DNA of 64,000 nt from Devosia neptuniae (GCF_025452235.1 NZ_CP104965.1:1651001-1715000), one strand, 5' to 3'. Shown: positions 34,027 through 43,237, counted from the first letter of the stretch. Numbers and translations are program-made. Notes: generated by a model not told the origin, from the sequence alone.

Positions 34027-37014
34027 ATGACTTTTACACCCTACCAATCGGTCAAGGCGATTCTTGGCCCGACCAATACCGGCAAGACCTATTTCGCCAT
34101 CGAGCGAATGCTGGCCCATCCGAGCGGGATGATCGGGCTGCCGCTGCGTTTGCTGGCGCGCGAGGTCTATACGCGGGTGGTCGAGCGGGTCGGCGAGCAA
34201 GCCGTGGCGCTGGTGACGGGGGAAGAGCGAATCGTGCCGGCGCGACCGCGCTATTGGGTGTGCACGGTCGAGGCCATGCCGCTCGATATCCATGTCGATT
34301 GCGTGGCGATCGACGAAATCCAGACGGCGATCGATTTTGACCGCGGACATGTGTTTACCGACCGCATATTGAATGCGCGGGGCCGCCAGGAAACCCTGCT
34401 GCTGGGCGCGGCGACCATGGCGCCGGTGATCCGCAAACTCCTGCCCAATGCCGATATTGTGGACCGGCCACGCTTTTCCCAGCTGACATATGCCGGGTCC
34501 AAGAAGATTTCGCGCCAGCCGACCCGCTCGGCCATCGTCGCCTTCTCGGCGCGGCAGGTCTATGCCATCGCCGAACTGATCCGGCGCGAGCGGGGCGGGG
34601 CGGCGGTGGTGATGGGGGCGCTGTCGCCGCGCACGCGCAATGCGCAGGTCGAGCTTTATCAGAATGGCGATGTGGATTTTCTGGTGGCGACCGACGCGAT
34701 CGGCATGGGGCTCAACCTTGATATCCATCACGTCGCCTTTGCCGACGACACCAAATTCGATGGACATCAGAGCCGACCCTTAACTGCGGCAGAATTGGGG
34801 CAGATTGCTGGCCGGGCGGGTCGCCATGCGCGCAATGGCACGTTCGGGGTGACCGGGGGCACCGAGGGATTCGAGGAAGAAATGGTCGTGGCGCTCGAAA
34901 CCCACGATTTCGAACCCGTCAAAGTGCTGCAATGGCGCAACAATAGGCTAGATTATTCATCCATCCCCGCGCTGCTCGATAGCCTCGAACAGAGCCCGGA
35001 AAACCGCAGTTTGACGCGGGTTCCGGTGGCCACGGACCAGCGGGCGCTCGAATTTGTAGCGCGCAACGAGGCGGGCAAGCTGGCGCGCGGTCTGGACGGG
35101 GCGCGGCTGTTGTGGGAATGCTGCCAAATCCCTGATTATCAGGGGATTTCGCCGGCCAATCACGGGGAAATCGTCACCCGAATTTACTCGGATTTAAAAC
35201 GAAATGGAACGGTCGACCAGGACTGGATTGCCGAGCAGGTTCGCTTTTGCGACAATGCCAGTGGGGACATCGATACGCTCAGCAATCGGATCAAGCAAAT
35301 CCGCACCTGGACGTTTGTCGCCAATCGGAAAAACTGGCTTGCAGACCCTTCACATTGGCGCGAAAAGACCCGAGACATTGAAGACCGCCTGAGCGATGCC
35401 CTGCATGAAAGGCTCACTCAGCGGTTCGTCGACCGGCGCACGAGCGTCTTGCTTCGCCACCTGAAAGACAAACGTATGGCATCTCCCGAGATCAATGAGC
35501 GTGGCGAAGTTCGGCTGGAAGGCCATCTGATCGGCACACTCGAAGGCTTCCGCTTTACCCTTTCCCGCAATGACGGGGACGTCGATACCAAGGGCTTGCG
35601 GGCGGCGGCCGATCACGTGGTGGCGCCCGAAATTCACAATCGGGCCGACCGGCTGGCCGGGGCGCCGAACGAGGAGTTCGTGCTGGCGACCGATGGCAAG
35701 CTGCGCTGGAAGGGCGATGTCGTCGCCGAACTGATCGAGGGCGATGCGCTCTATCGCCCGCGCATCCTGATTCTGGCCGATGAGACGCTGACCGGGGTGG
35801 ACCTGGAACGCGTGCAGGACCGGTTAAGCCTGTGGCTGCGCCATCACATCAATACCGTGCTCGAAAGCGTCATGTCGCTGGAAGCGCCGGCCGATATCGA
35901 AGGCGCGGCACGGGGTATTGCCTTCCAGCTTTATGAGCATCTGGGGCTGTTGCCGCGGGCGCAAGTGGCCGACGAGGTCAAGGCGCTCGACCAGGACGTG
36001 CGCGGCAAGATGCGCAAACTGGGCATCAAGTTCGGCGCCTATCACATTTTCCTGCCGCTGGCGCTGAAGCCGGCGCCGCGCGAACTGGCGCTGATTCTAT
36101 TTGCGCTGAAGCATGGCGGCATCCGCCAGCCGGGCGTCACCGACATTCCCCATATCGTGCTCTCGGGCCGCACCTCGTTCCTGGTCGATCCCGAGGTCGA
36201 TACCAGGCTCTATGAGGTCGCCGGCTTCAAGGTGGCCGGCAAGCGGGCCGTGCGCGTCGATATTCTGGAACGGCTGGCCGATATCATCCGGCCGCTGATC
36301 GCGCTCGATCCGACGCGCCATCAGGGCGATGTGCCGGTCGGAGCCGCCGAAGGCAACGGGTTCCGCGTGACGGTCGAGATGACGTCGCTGCTGGGGTGTT
36401 CGGGCGAGGATTTCGCCTCGATCCTGAGTTCGCTCGGCTATCGGGTCAAGCGCACGCCCAAGGTCGCGGCGCCCGTGGCCGCTGAAGCCAGTGCGGAAGC
36501 GCCGGCGCTTGGGGAAGTGCTGGCGGAGAATCCGGTATCGGTCGATGCTGTTGCCGAAGCGCCGCTGGAGGCCGTCGCGGCCGAGGCGGAAGTGGTTCCC
36601 GTGGCGCTTGAAGCCGAAATTCCGGCGACGACCATCGTCGAATCCGAGCCGGCTGTGGTTGCAGATGCGACCCCCGCCGAGCCCGAATTCGATGAAATCT
36701 GGTTCCCCGGCGGCAAGCGGCCCGAGACCAAGCGGCATGAGCATCGCCGCCGTCCCGAGGGCGAAAGCCGGCAGCAGCGGCCAGTGGCCAAGCGCCGCCC
36801 CGAGGGCGAAGTGCAGGACCTGAGCAAGGCCCAGCATCTCAATCCCAAGCCAAAATTTGAGCCACGCGGGCGCAATGACAACCGGAAGAATGAAAGGCCC
36901 CGTGACGAGCGGCCTAAATTCGACAAGCCGCGGCCCGAACAGCGCGAGGCCAAGTTCGATCCGGACAGCCCCTTCGCCAAGCTGGCGGCCTTGCGCAACA
37001 AGAGTGCGGAGTAG
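34027..37014 (+). CDS. Suv3-like DEAD/DEAH-family helicase
   Basis: A 995-residue superfamily 2 helicase resembling mitochondrial Suv3, which unwinds RNA and works with the degradosome. Motif I is ILGPTNTGKT (Walker A, 14-21), motif II DEIQ (96-99, the Suv3 version of DEAD), LLGAATM gives motif III, ATDAIGMGLNL and the QIAGRAGRHARNG block motif VI. The last roughly 180 residues are an Ala/Glu-rich then Lys/Arg/Pro-rich tail, probably disordered and possibly nucleic-acid-binding. ATG at 34027 is chosen over an in-frame TTG three codons upstream. The downstream S4-domain RNA-binding gene is 3 bp away, which fits an RNA role. Confidence 0.93.
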   Translation: MTFTPYQSVKAILGPTNTGKTYFAIERMLAHPSGMIGLPLRLLAREVYTRVVERVGEQAVALVTGEERIVPARPRYWVCTVEAMPLDIHVDCVAIDEIQTAIDFDRGHVFTDRILNARGRQETLLLGAATMAPVIRKLLPNADIVDRPRFSQLTYAGSKKISRQPTRSAIVAFSARQVYAIAELIRRERGGAAVVMGALSPRTRNAQVELYQNGDVDFLVATDAIGMGLNLDIHHVAFADDTKFDGHQSRPLTAAELGQIAGRAGRHARNGTFGVTGGTEGFEEEMVVALETHDFEPVKVLQWRNNRLDYSSIPALLDSLEQSPENRSLTRVPVATDQRALEFVARNEAGKLARGLDGARLLWECCQIPDYQGISPANHGEIVTRIYSDLKRNGTVDQDWIAEQVRFCDNASGDIDTLSNRIKQIRTWTFVANRKNWLADPSHWREKTRDIEDRLSDALHERLTQRFVDRRTSVLLRHLKDKRMASPEINERGEVRLEGHLIGTLEGFRFTLSRNDGDVDTKGLRAAADHVVAPEIHNRADRLAGAPNEEFVLATDGKLRWKGDVVAELIEGDALYRPRILILADETLTGVDLERVQDRLSLWLRHHINTVLESVMSLEAPADIEGAARGIAFQLYEHLGLLPRAQVADEVKALDQDVRGKMRKLGIKFGAYHIFLPLALKPAPRELALILFALKHGGIRQPGVTDIPHIVLSGRTSFLVDPEVDTRLYEVAGFKVAGKRAVRVDILERLADIIRPLIALDPTRHQGDVPVGAAEGNGFRVTVEMTSLLGCSGEDFASILSSLGYRVKRTPKVAAPVAAEASAEAPALGEVLAENPVSVDAVAEAPLEAVAAEAEVVPVALEAEIPATTIVESEPAVVADATPAEPEFDEIWFPGGKRPETKRHEHRRRPEGESRQQRPVAKRRPEGEVQDLSKAQHLNPKPKFEPRGRNDNRKNERPRDERPKFDKPRPEQREAKFDPDSPFAKLAALRNKSAE

Positions 37015-37017
37015 CGA

Positions 37018-37425
37018 TTGACAGGAACAAGTGCGACACCCGTCCGCAAGGAACGGCTCGACAAGTTCCTGTTTTTCTCGCGTGCCCTCAAATCGCGCAC
37101 GCTGGCGCAAAAGGTCATCGAGACCGGCGCCATCCGCGTCAATTCCGAACGGACCGATAAAAGCGATTACAAGGTTGGCGCGGGCGACGTGTTGACCATG
37201 GCGATCCATGGCCGCATCGTGGTCTGGAAAATCCTCGATGCCGGCGTGCGGCGTGGACCGGCCAGCGAAGCGATGACGCTCTATGAGGATCTTTCGCCTC
37301 CCAGTTTGCCTAAGGCCGAGCGTTCGCCCTATGAGGCCGCCATCGCGCCGCGCGACGAAGGAGCGGGGCGTCCGACCAAGAAGCAGCGGCGCGATACGGA
37401 CCGGCTCAAGGATAGAGAGGCATAA
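37018..37425 (+). CDS. S4-domain RNA-binding protein
   Basis: A 135-residue protein with an S4 RNA-binding domain at about residues 10-65 (KERLDKFLFFSRALKSRTLAQKVIETGAIRVNSERTDKSDYKVGAGDVLTM), like Hsp15/RqcP heat-shock S4 proteins that bind stalled 50S subunits. A basic tail follows (PTKKQRRDTDRLKDREA). TTG at 37018 is used because no ATG or GTG lies before the domain; it is 3 nt after the helicase stop. The GNAT gene starts 2 nt after the stop. Confidence 0.92.
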   Translation: MTGTSATPVRKERLDKFLFFSRALKSRTLAQKVIETGAIRVNSERTDKSDYKVGAGDVLTMAIHGRIVVWKILDAGVRRGPASEAMTLYEDLSPPSLPKAERSPYEAAIAPRDEGAGRPTKKQRRDTDRLKDREA

Positions 37426-37427
37426 AT

Positions 37428-37937
37428 ATGTCGTTCGGCGACATTCCAACCCTCACCACCGAGCGGCTGGTGTTGCGCGCACCGGTGCTGGACGACTTTG
37501 CTGATTATGCGAAATTTCTGGGCTCGCCGCGCTCGCGCTATATGGGCGGGCCCTTCGACACCAGGGGCGCCTGGCTCACATTCTGCCACGATATTGCCTG
37601 CTGGGACCTGTTCGGGCATGGGGCGTTGATGATTGATCTACGGTCAACGGGCGAGTGCGTCGGACAGGTGGGGATCAACCATGGTCCGCTCTTTCCCGAA
37701 AAGGAACTAGGCTGGCTGATCTATGCGCCCTTCGAGGGCAAGGGCTATGCGCTGGAAGCCGCGCGCGCCATGCGGGACTGGGCCTTTGCCGGGCTGAAGC
37801 TGCCGACGCTGGTGAGCTATGTCGATCAGGACAATGCACGGTCGCGGACGCTGGCGGAAAAGCTTGGCGCCCGGCTCGATCCGGATGCATCACGGCAGGA
37901 CAAGGAGGATCTGGTCTATCGCCATGTGGCAGGATGA
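37428..37937 (+). CDS. GNAT-family N-acetyltransferase (RimJ/RimL type)
   Basis: A 169-residue acetyltransferase. TTERLVLRAPVLDDFADYAKFL is the RimJ/RimL opening; ELGWLIYAPFEGKGYALEAARAMRDWAF supplies the acetyl-CoA pyrophosphate-binding loop (GKGYA), and DNARSRTLAEKLGARLD the C-terminal motif. Substrate is not predictable. It follows the S4 gene by 2 nt. It is not part of the helicase-S4-fdxA block in every relative as far as I recall. Confidence 0.9.
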   Translation: MSFGDIPTLTTERLVLRAPVLDDFADYAKFLGSPRSRYMGGPFDTRGAWLTFCHDIACWDLFGHGALMIDLRSTGECVGQVGINHGPLFPEKELGWLIYAPFEGKGYALEAARAMRDWAFAGLKLPTLVSYVDQDNARSRTLAEKLGARLDPDASRQDKEDLVYRHVAG

Positions 37938-38100
37938 TCGGCCGGGGCGGGAAAATTTGCTGGCCATTGCCGGATGCGGGCCAAACCCTGCCCCCGCACG
38001 ATCTTGCAGGGAAAGCCAAAAGGGTTTAGCACCGCAGCCGTTGAGACCATCCGGCCCCGTCCCTCCCGGCGCCGGACCATCGTTCGGGACTGCCCAATAG

Positions 38101-38439
38101 ATGACCTATATCGTCACCGATAATTGCATTGCCTGCAAATATACCGACTGCGTCGAAGTGTGTCCGGTGGACTGTTTCTACGAAGGCGAGAATATGCTGG
38201 TCATCCACCCGGATGAGTGCATCGATTGCGGCGTGTGCGAGCCTGAATGCCCGGCCGAAGCGATCAAGCCCGATACCGAAAGCGGGCTGGACGAATGGCT
38301 GGCGCTCAACACCAAGTTTGCCTCCATGTGGCCCAACCTGACCGAGCGGCGCGATCCGCTGCCCCAGGCCAAGGAAAAGGACGGCGAAGAGGGCAAGCTG
38401 GCAAAGTACTTCTCAGAGGCGCCCGGCGAAGGCGACTGA
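38101..38439 (+). CDS. fdxA: 7Fe ferredoxin FdxA
   Basis: A 112-residue ferredoxin with one [3Fe-4S] and one [4Fe-4S] cluster. [55 protein letters not shown] shows cysteines 9, 12, 17, 21, 25, 40, 43, 46 and 50, the FdxA arrangement; the acidic C-terminal extension is typical. An electron carrier in the cytoplasm; partner unknown. ATG at 38101. Followed by about 390 bp of non-coding DNA before carD. Confidence 0.96.
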   Translation: MTYIVTDNCIACKYTDCVEVCPVDCFYEGENMLVIHPDECIDCGVCEPECPAEAIKPDTESGLDEWLALNTKFASMWPNLTERRDPLPQAKEKDGEEGKLAKYFSEAPGEGD

Positions 38440-38829
38440 CGAATAGGCGGATGGGCTGGATGAGCGATAACCCACCTCGTGGATGGGTTTGCTAGTGCAG
38501 ATGCGCTCGCGGCGCCATATCCCGGTCACATTGACCGCCGTCCCGCGGCGGCATGAATCCGTCATTGATTCGTAGTTTTTGATTTTGCTGAAATTTTGTG
38601 CTATGGTCTCACTATATGCAGTTGAGCCCGTCACCAACCCGTGCCTGATGGCACGATTTTTTTGACCGACATTGGTGTGTTGCCTGGCCTCCGGGGAAAG
38701 CGGACCTGGAAAGCCATGGGGTTTTTGCTGCGCGCAGCGCCCACGATTTGGGCGTTTATGAGTTTGGAGTGGACGATCCTTCCCGCAGGGAATTGTCCAT
38801 TTGGGGCGTCAACAAGGAGTTCCAAGACT
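38440..38829. other. fdxA-carD intergenic region with candidate small transcript
   Basis: About 390 bp without a gene. A weak stem AACCCA/TGGGTT lies at 38469-38490. A possible promoter, TTGATT (38579-38584), 17-nt spacer and TATGGT (38602-38607), precedes a strong terminator at 38640-38663, which would bound a transcript of about 50 nt. The carD ribosome site AAGGAG lies near 38815. Confidence 0.5.
38640..38663 (+). terminator. Strong rho-independent terminator
   Basis: CGTGCC-TGAT-GGCACG followed by A and seven T residues. It is 200 bp after fdxA and 167 bp before carD, so it terminates read-through, an intergenic small RNA or part of the carD leader. Confidence 0.85.
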
Positions 38830-39393
38830 ATGGTAGCCAAGAAGGTACAGACACGGCTGGGTTTCAAGACGGGCGAGTATGTTGTCTATCCGGCGCATGG
38901 CGTCGGCGTGATCGTCTCGATCGAGGAACAAGAAGTCGCCGGCCTGACCCTTGAGTTGTTCGTCATCAGTTTCGAGCAGGACAAGCTGACCCTTCGCGTG
39001 CCCGTCGCCAAGATCAAATCCGTCGGCATGCGCAAGCTGGCCGAAGAGGACATGGTCACCCAGGCGCTGACCACCGTGACCGGTCGTGCACGCGTCAAGC
39101 GGACCATGTGGTCGCGTCGCGCTCAGGAATATGAAGCCAAGATCAATTCGGGCGATCTGATCGCCATCTCCGAAGTCGTGCGCGATCTCTATCGCTCCGA
39201 AGAGCAGCCCGAGCAGTCCTATTCGGAACGCCAGCTGTTCGAGCAGGCCATGGACCGCATGAGCCGCGAAATCGGCGCGGTCAATCGCCTGACGCTGACC
39301 GAGGCCGTGCAGCTGATCGAAAAGAACCTGGCCAAGTCGCCCAAGCGCACCAAGGCCGACGCCGCCGAAAGCGACGAGGAAGCTGCCGCCTAA
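38830..39393 (+). CDS. carD: CarD-family RNA polymerase-binding regulator
   Basis: A 187-residue regulator that binds the RNA polymerase beta subunit through its RID domain and stabilises the open complex, often at rRNA promoters. RLGFKTGEYVVYPAHGVGVIVSIEEQEVAG is the CarD/TRCF RID opening; the C-terminal helical DNA-binding half contains VKRTMWSRRAQEYEAKINSGDLIAISEVVRDL and a C-terminal acidic tail. ATG at 38830 with AAGGAG about 13 nt upstream is chosen by homology; the frame is open 63 codons further. Confidence 0.95.
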   Translation: MVAKKVQTRLGFKTGEYVVYPAHGVGVIVSIEEQEVAGLTLELFVISFEQDKLTLRVPVAKIKSVGMRKLAEEDMVTQALTTVTGRARVKRTMWSRRAQEYEAKINSGDLIAISEVVRDLYRSEEQPEQSYSERQLFEQAMDRMSREIGAVNRLTLTEAVQLIEKNLAKSPKRTKADAAESDEEAAA

Positions 39394-39415
39394 GCGGATG
39401 GTTCAAGGACTACGG

Positions 39416-39443
39416 AAAGGCCGGTGGAGACACCGGCCTTTTT
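39416..39443 (+). terminator. Rho-independent terminator of carD
   Basis: AAAGGCCGGTG-GAGA-CACCGGCCTTT followed by T residues, 22 bp after the carD stop. Confidence 0.93.
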
Positions 39444-39473
39444 GGTTTTTGGCCTTTGGTAGCGGAGGGAACC

Positions 39474-40400
39474 ATGGAGCTGGAGGAGCAGCAGGTTGCG
39501 GCGGCGCTGGCCGGGCTCGAGCTGGGGTCGGTCGTCGCGATCAAGGCGATGAGCGGCGGCAAAGCGCCGGTCTTCAGGGTTGATCTGTCGAGCGGCTCGG
39601 CGGTGGTTTTGAAGCCCTATGCCGAAGGTGTTCACAGTTCTGCCGGCAAGGACGCTTTTGCTGCGGCCCAGTTGCAGAGCAGAGGGCTGCCTGTGGCGCG
39701 GCTACTATTGGTGGATGAGAGTAGGACAAAGCTGCCGTTTGGTTTTGTGGTCACCAATTATCTGCCCGGGCTTACGGCCGGCGCGCTCAAAGACCATCCC
39801 GATATTGCCAGTCTCTATCGCCAGATGGGCGCATTGTTGCGGTCCCTGCACGAGATCAGGATGCCGGCCTATGGCGCTTTCGATGCAACGGGCATTGTTG
39901 ATCCACTTGTGTCCAATGGAGCCTTTGTCCGCAAACTGATCGTAAACTCGTTCGAGTGGTTTGCCGCCATGGGCGGCGGACCCGCGCTGGACGCGCGCCT
40001 GCGGGAGATCGCCGAGGCGCGCTTTAATTCCGTGGTCCCGCATAGCCGAGGACCAGTCTTTGCTCATGACGACCTACACCCCAACAATGTTCTGGCTGTG
40101 GAGGACGCCCAGGGCAAACTGGTGTTGAGCGGGTTGATCGATTTTGGCAATGCGCGGGCGGCCGATGCGGTGCTCGATCTGGCCAAGTGCCTGTTTTGCT
40201 CCGAGCATGATGCGCCTGGCAGTACGCCCCACCTATTGGACGGCTATGGCCGTATAGATCATCCGGACCCCGAGGGAGCGCTCTGGTATTATACGCTGCT
40301 GCATCGCGTGACGATGTGGTGCTGGCTGCGCCGCATCGGCGTCATTCCCGCGGCCGACACGCCCAGCGAATTGATCGATGACTTGCGGGCGATGGTGTAG
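39474..40400 (+). CDS. APH-family kinase (aminoglycoside phosphotransferase fold)
   Basis: A 308-residue protein of the choline kinase/APH superfamily. VFAHDDLHPNN contains the catalytic Asp200 and Asn205 (Brenner motif), and LIDFGNAR the metal-binding Asp223. The N-terminal lobe (VFRVDLSSGSAVVLKPY) has the ATP-binding lysine. ATG at 39474 has GGAGGGA upstream. Despite the family name there is no reason to call this a resistance enzyme; most chromosomal members phosphorylate small metabolites. It stands between the carD terminator and a convergent gene. Confidence 0.88.
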   Translation: MELEEQQVAAALAGLELGSVVAIKAMSGGKAPVFRVDLSSGSAVVLKPYAEGVHSSAGKDAFAAAQLQSRGLPVARLLLVDESRTKLPFGFVVTNYLPGLTAGALKDHPDIASLYRQMGALLRSLHEIRMPAYGAFDATGIVDPLVSNGAFVRKLIVNSFEWFAAMGGGPALDARLREIAEARFNSVVPHSRGPVFAHDDLHPNNVLAVEDAQGKLVLSGLIDFGNARAADAVLDLAKCLFCSEHDAPGSTPHLLDGYGRIDHPDPEGALWYYTLLHRVTMWCWLRRIGVIPAADTPSELIDDLRAMV

Positions 40401-40407
40401 CGCGCGA

Positions 40408-41238
40408 TTACCCCTTGAGCACGTCACCAAGCCGGCTGGTGGCGCTGCCGGGCTTGAGCGGTTTTTGCTGGTTTTCGTGTGGGGCCCAGCCGGAGAGCCA
40501 GATGATGTCGAGCGTGGCGCGGATGCGGCCATCGGGGTCGGCGTCGCGCTCGGCATAGGCGCTGGCGGCGGCGGCGAGCAAAGCGGGCGTGGCGAGGCGC
40601 CGGGGGCGGTCGGCCAGGGGATTGGCGGCGCCCAGGGATTTGAGCTCGGCCATCAGCGCGAAGGGATTGGCATAGCGCACGATGTGGGTTTCAACGTCGG
40701 CGACCGGCAAAGCCAGCCCGGCGCGTTGCAGCAATCCGCCGGCATCGCGGACCTGGATCATTGGGGCCACACGGGCCGAAGCGCCGCCGGTGACCAGACT
40801 ATCGGCGGCCAGGAAGGCTTCGCGCAATTCGGTGAGGGTGTCGCCGCCCAAAGCGGCAATGGTCAGCAGGCCATCGGGCGCCAGAATGGCGCGGAGGCGG
40901 GCGATATAGCCGGGCACATCGTTGACGGCCTGCAGATGGAGCAGGGAGACGATGAGGTCGAACGGGCCTTCGGGCAAATCAGTGAGATCATCGGGGCCGG
41001 CAAAGGCCGCAAGCCGCTGATAGGTGAAACTGGCGCTGGCGGATTGGCCCATAGTTGGCAGAGCATCGATGTCGGGGCCGATGATCAGCGCGCGAGGAAA
41101 ATCGCGGATTAGCGTGCCGATCCGATCCTCGAGATCGCCCAGCACCAGGTCCAGGACGAAGTTGTTGGCGCCGGGCGTGCGGCGGGCCAAATGGGCCGCG
41201 ATCAGCGCGGTGTCGAAGATTTTGGGCGGATTGGCCAT
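40408..41238 (-). CDS. SAM-dependent methyltransferase, NDUFAF5-like
   Basis: A 276-residue protein close to NDUFAF5, the complex I assembly factor that hydroxylates an arginine in NDUFS7, and to BioC-type methyltransferases. IFDTALIAAHLARR opens the family, GPFDLIVSLLHLQAVNDVPGYIARLRAILAPDGLLTIAALGGDTLTELREAF is its core, and SGWAPHENQQKPLKPGSA is the alphaproteobacterial C-terminus. The SAM motif is degenerate (ALIIGPDIDALP instead of DLGCGTG), a family trait. Divergent from comF, 44 bp apart. A BioC role cannot be excluded. Confidence 0.88.
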   Translation of the reverse strand: MANPPKIFDTALIAAHLARRTPGANNFVLDLVLGDLEDRIGTLIRDFPRALIIGPDIDALPTMGQSASASFTYQRLAAFAGPDDLTDLPEGPFDLIVSLLHLQAVNDVPGYIARLRAILAPDGLLTIAALGGDTLTELREAFLAADSLVTGGASARVAPMIQVRDAGGLLQRAGLALPVADVETHIVRYANPFALMAELKSLGAANPLADRPRRLATPALLAAAASAYAERDADPDGRIRATLDIIWLSGWAPHENQQKPLKPGSATSRLGDVLKG

Positions 41239-41282
41239 AAAGGGGATTGCCGGGTTTTGCGCGCGTGGCAGGATGGCTCGTT

Positions 41283-42080
41283 ATGGAGAGCCAGGACGAG
41301 CTTGTCAAAACCACGCCTTTACATCGCCGGCTTGCTCTGGGCGTGAGGCGCGCCGGGCAGGTCCTGCTCGATCAACTCTATCCGCCGGTTTGCCTCTCTT
41401 GTGACGCCCCCACGGGCACGGCGGATACGCTCTGTGCCAAATGTTTTGCCGCGCTGCGGCCGATCACGGCGCCGCTCTGCCCGGTGCTGGGCCTGCCTTT
41501 CGAGGTGGCGCTGGGTCCCGATACCCTATCGGCCGAGGCGATTGCCGATCCACCCCCTTTCGAGCGGGCGCGGGCGGCTTTGGTCTATAATGATCTGGCA
41601 GGCACGCTGGTGTCGCGTCTCAAATATGGCGACCGGCCCGAGCTGGCGCGGTTCTGTGCGCGGCTGATGGCGGGGGCGGGGCATGAATTATGGGCCGAAA
41701 AACCCATTCTGGTGCCGGTGCCGCTGCATCCGGCACGATTGCGCGAGCGGCGCTATAATCAATCGGCAGAACTGGCGCTGCAACTGGCCAAGCTTACTGG
41801 GCTTGACTGCGAATTGGGGCTGGTGCGGCGCGTCAAGAAAACGCGGCAGCAGGTGGGGCTGAGCGGCGATGGGCGGGCCCGCAATGTGGCGGGGGCCTTT
41901 GCCGTGGATATTGAGCGCCTGGCGCGACGGGCAGGACGGCGGCTGGTTTTGATCGACGACGTCTATACCACCGGGGCGACCTGCAAGGCCCTGGTGCGGG
42001 CGCTCAAGAAAAGCGGCGTCGAACATATCGATGTGATGAGCTTTGCGCGCGTTGTGATCGCAGCGGAAATGCCCATATAG
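41283..42080 (+). CDS. comF: ComF-family phosphoribosyltransferase-like protein
   Basis: A 265-residue ComF homologue, needed for DNA uptake in competent bacteria though its role elsewhere is less clear. A double zinc ribbon near the N-terminus has Cys37-x2-Cys40 (CLSCDAPTG) and Cys51-x2-Cys54 (CAKC), and the PRTase domain has the PRPP loop VLIDDVYTTGATCKAL with RERRYNQSAELA before it. ATG at 41283. It starts the comF-grxC-nitrilase-DUF1178 series, a conserved order in rhizobia. Confidence 0.93.
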   Translation: MESQDELVKTTPLHRRLALGVRRAGQVLLDQLYPPVCLSCDAPTGTADTLCAKCFAALRPITAPLCPVLGLPFEVALGPDTLSAEAIADPPPFERARAALVYNDLAGTLVSRLKYGDRPELARFCARLMAGAGHELWAEKPILVPVPLHPARLRERRYNQSAELALQLAKLTGLDCELGLVRRVKKTRQQVGLSGDGRARNVAGAFAVDIERLARRAGRRLVLIDDVYTTGATCKALVRALKKSGVEHIDVMSFARVVIAAEMPI

Positions 42081-42113
42081 TAGGAAACCCATAGCAGCTT
42101 TCGGAGAGCGCAG

Positions 42114-42368
42114 ATGAGCAAGATCGAGATCTACACCACCCCCACCTGTCCCTATTGCCATGCGGCCAAGGCGCTGCTGAGCGACAAGGGCGTGGACTAT
42201 ACCGAGATCACGGTGCTCGATCCGGACCTGCGCGCCGCCATGACCGAGCGCGCCCATGGCCGCCGCACCGTGCCGCAAATCTTCATCGGGGAAACCCATG
42301 TGGGTGGCTATGACGACATGGCCGCGCTTGACCGGCAGGGCGGGCTGGACCCCTTGCTGGCGGACTAA
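42114..42368 (+). CDS. grxC: Glutaredoxin 3
   Basis: An 84-residue dithiol glutaredoxin using glutathione to reduce disulfides. The active site is Cys12-Pro-Tyr-Cys15 (TTPTCPYCHAAKALL), with the glutathione-binding TVPQIFIGETHVGGYDDM further on. Its length is standard. Start ATG at 42114, 33 bp after comF. Confidence 0.96.
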   Translation: MSKIEIYTTPTCPYCHAAKALLSDKGVDYTEITVLDPDLRAAMTERAHGRRTVPQIFIGETHVGGYDDMAALDRQGGLDPLLAD

Positions 42369-42402
42369 TATTTCGCCACGGCGTGGCACCGGAACCAGAC
42401 AT

Positions 42403-43233
42403 ATGAAAATCGCTGCCATTCAGATGCGTTCGGGCATGGACCCCGACGCCAATCTTGCTGCGCTTGAACCCATGATCGCCGAGGCGGCTGCAGCGGGCGC
42501 ATCCTATGTGCTGACGCCCGAAGTCACCATGATCTTTGCGGAGAATCGCGAGGGGCTGGCCAAGGTTGCGGCGCCGTTCGAGGGCCACCCGCAATTGGCG
42601 CGGGTCGGGGCGCTGGCACAGCAATACGGCATTCATATCCATATCGGTTCGCTCGCCGTGCCGCTTGAAGATGGGCGCTTTGCCAATCGCAGCGTGCTGT
42701 TTGGGCCCGATGGGGCGATCGTCGCGACCTATGACAAGATCCATCTGTTCGACGCCGATATTGCCGGGCTCAATGCCTATAAGGAAAGCGCCACCTATCG
42801 AGGCGGCGAGGCGGCAGTGACGGCGCCGCTGGGGGACTTCACCCTGGGCTTTTCCATCTGCTACGACATGCGTTTCCCCAGGCTCTACAATGGTTTGGCC
42901 AATGCCGGCGCGACGCTGATCGCGGTGCCGGCAGCTTTCACGGTGCCGACGGGGCAGGCGCATTGGGAAGTGTTGTCGCGGGCGCGAGCCATTGAAACGG
43001 GTTCCTATGTCATCGCGGCGGCGCAGGGCGGGCAGCATGAAAATGGCCGGGCGACTTATGGGCATTCGATCGTGATCGACCCATGGGGGCGGATCGTGGC
43101 GCAGCTGGCCCATGACGAGCCGGGGGTGCTGCTGGCCGATATTATGCCTGACCTAGTGACCGAGGTGCGTGGCCGTATCCCGGCTTTGGCTAATGCGCGT
43201 GATTTTACCCTGCCCGATGCATTGCAGGACTAA
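42403..43233 (+). CDS. Nit1-type carbon-nitrogen hydrolase
   Basis: A 276-residue nitrilase-superfamily amidase, of the Nit1/deaminated-glutathione amidase branch. The catalytic triad is Glu40 (LTPEVTM), Lys112 (YDKIHLFD) and Cys153 (SICYDMRFPRLYNGLANAGA). Bacterial members repair deaminated glutathione; its place next to grxC fits that. ATG at 42403; the frame opens earlier inside grxC without homology. Confidence 0.93.
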   Translation: MKIAAIQMRSGMDPDANLAALEPMIAEAAAAGASYVLTPEVTMIFAENREGLAKVAAPFEGHPQLARVGALAQQYGIHIHIGSLAVPLEDGRFANRSVLFGPDGAIVATYDKIHLFDADIAGLNAYKESATYRGGEAAVTAPLGDFTLGFSICYDMRFPRLYNGLANAGATLIAVPAAFTVPTGQAHWEVLSRARAIETGSYVIAAAQGGQHENGRATYGHSIVIDPWGRIVAQLAHDEPGVLLADIMPDLVTEVRGRIPALANARDFTLPDALQD

Positions 43234-43237
43234 TCTT

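Noticed and set aside
39474..40400. An aminoglycoside resistance gene
   Set aside because: Only the general APH kinase fold is visible. The gene lies in core chromosome and shows no specific similarity to resistance enzymes.
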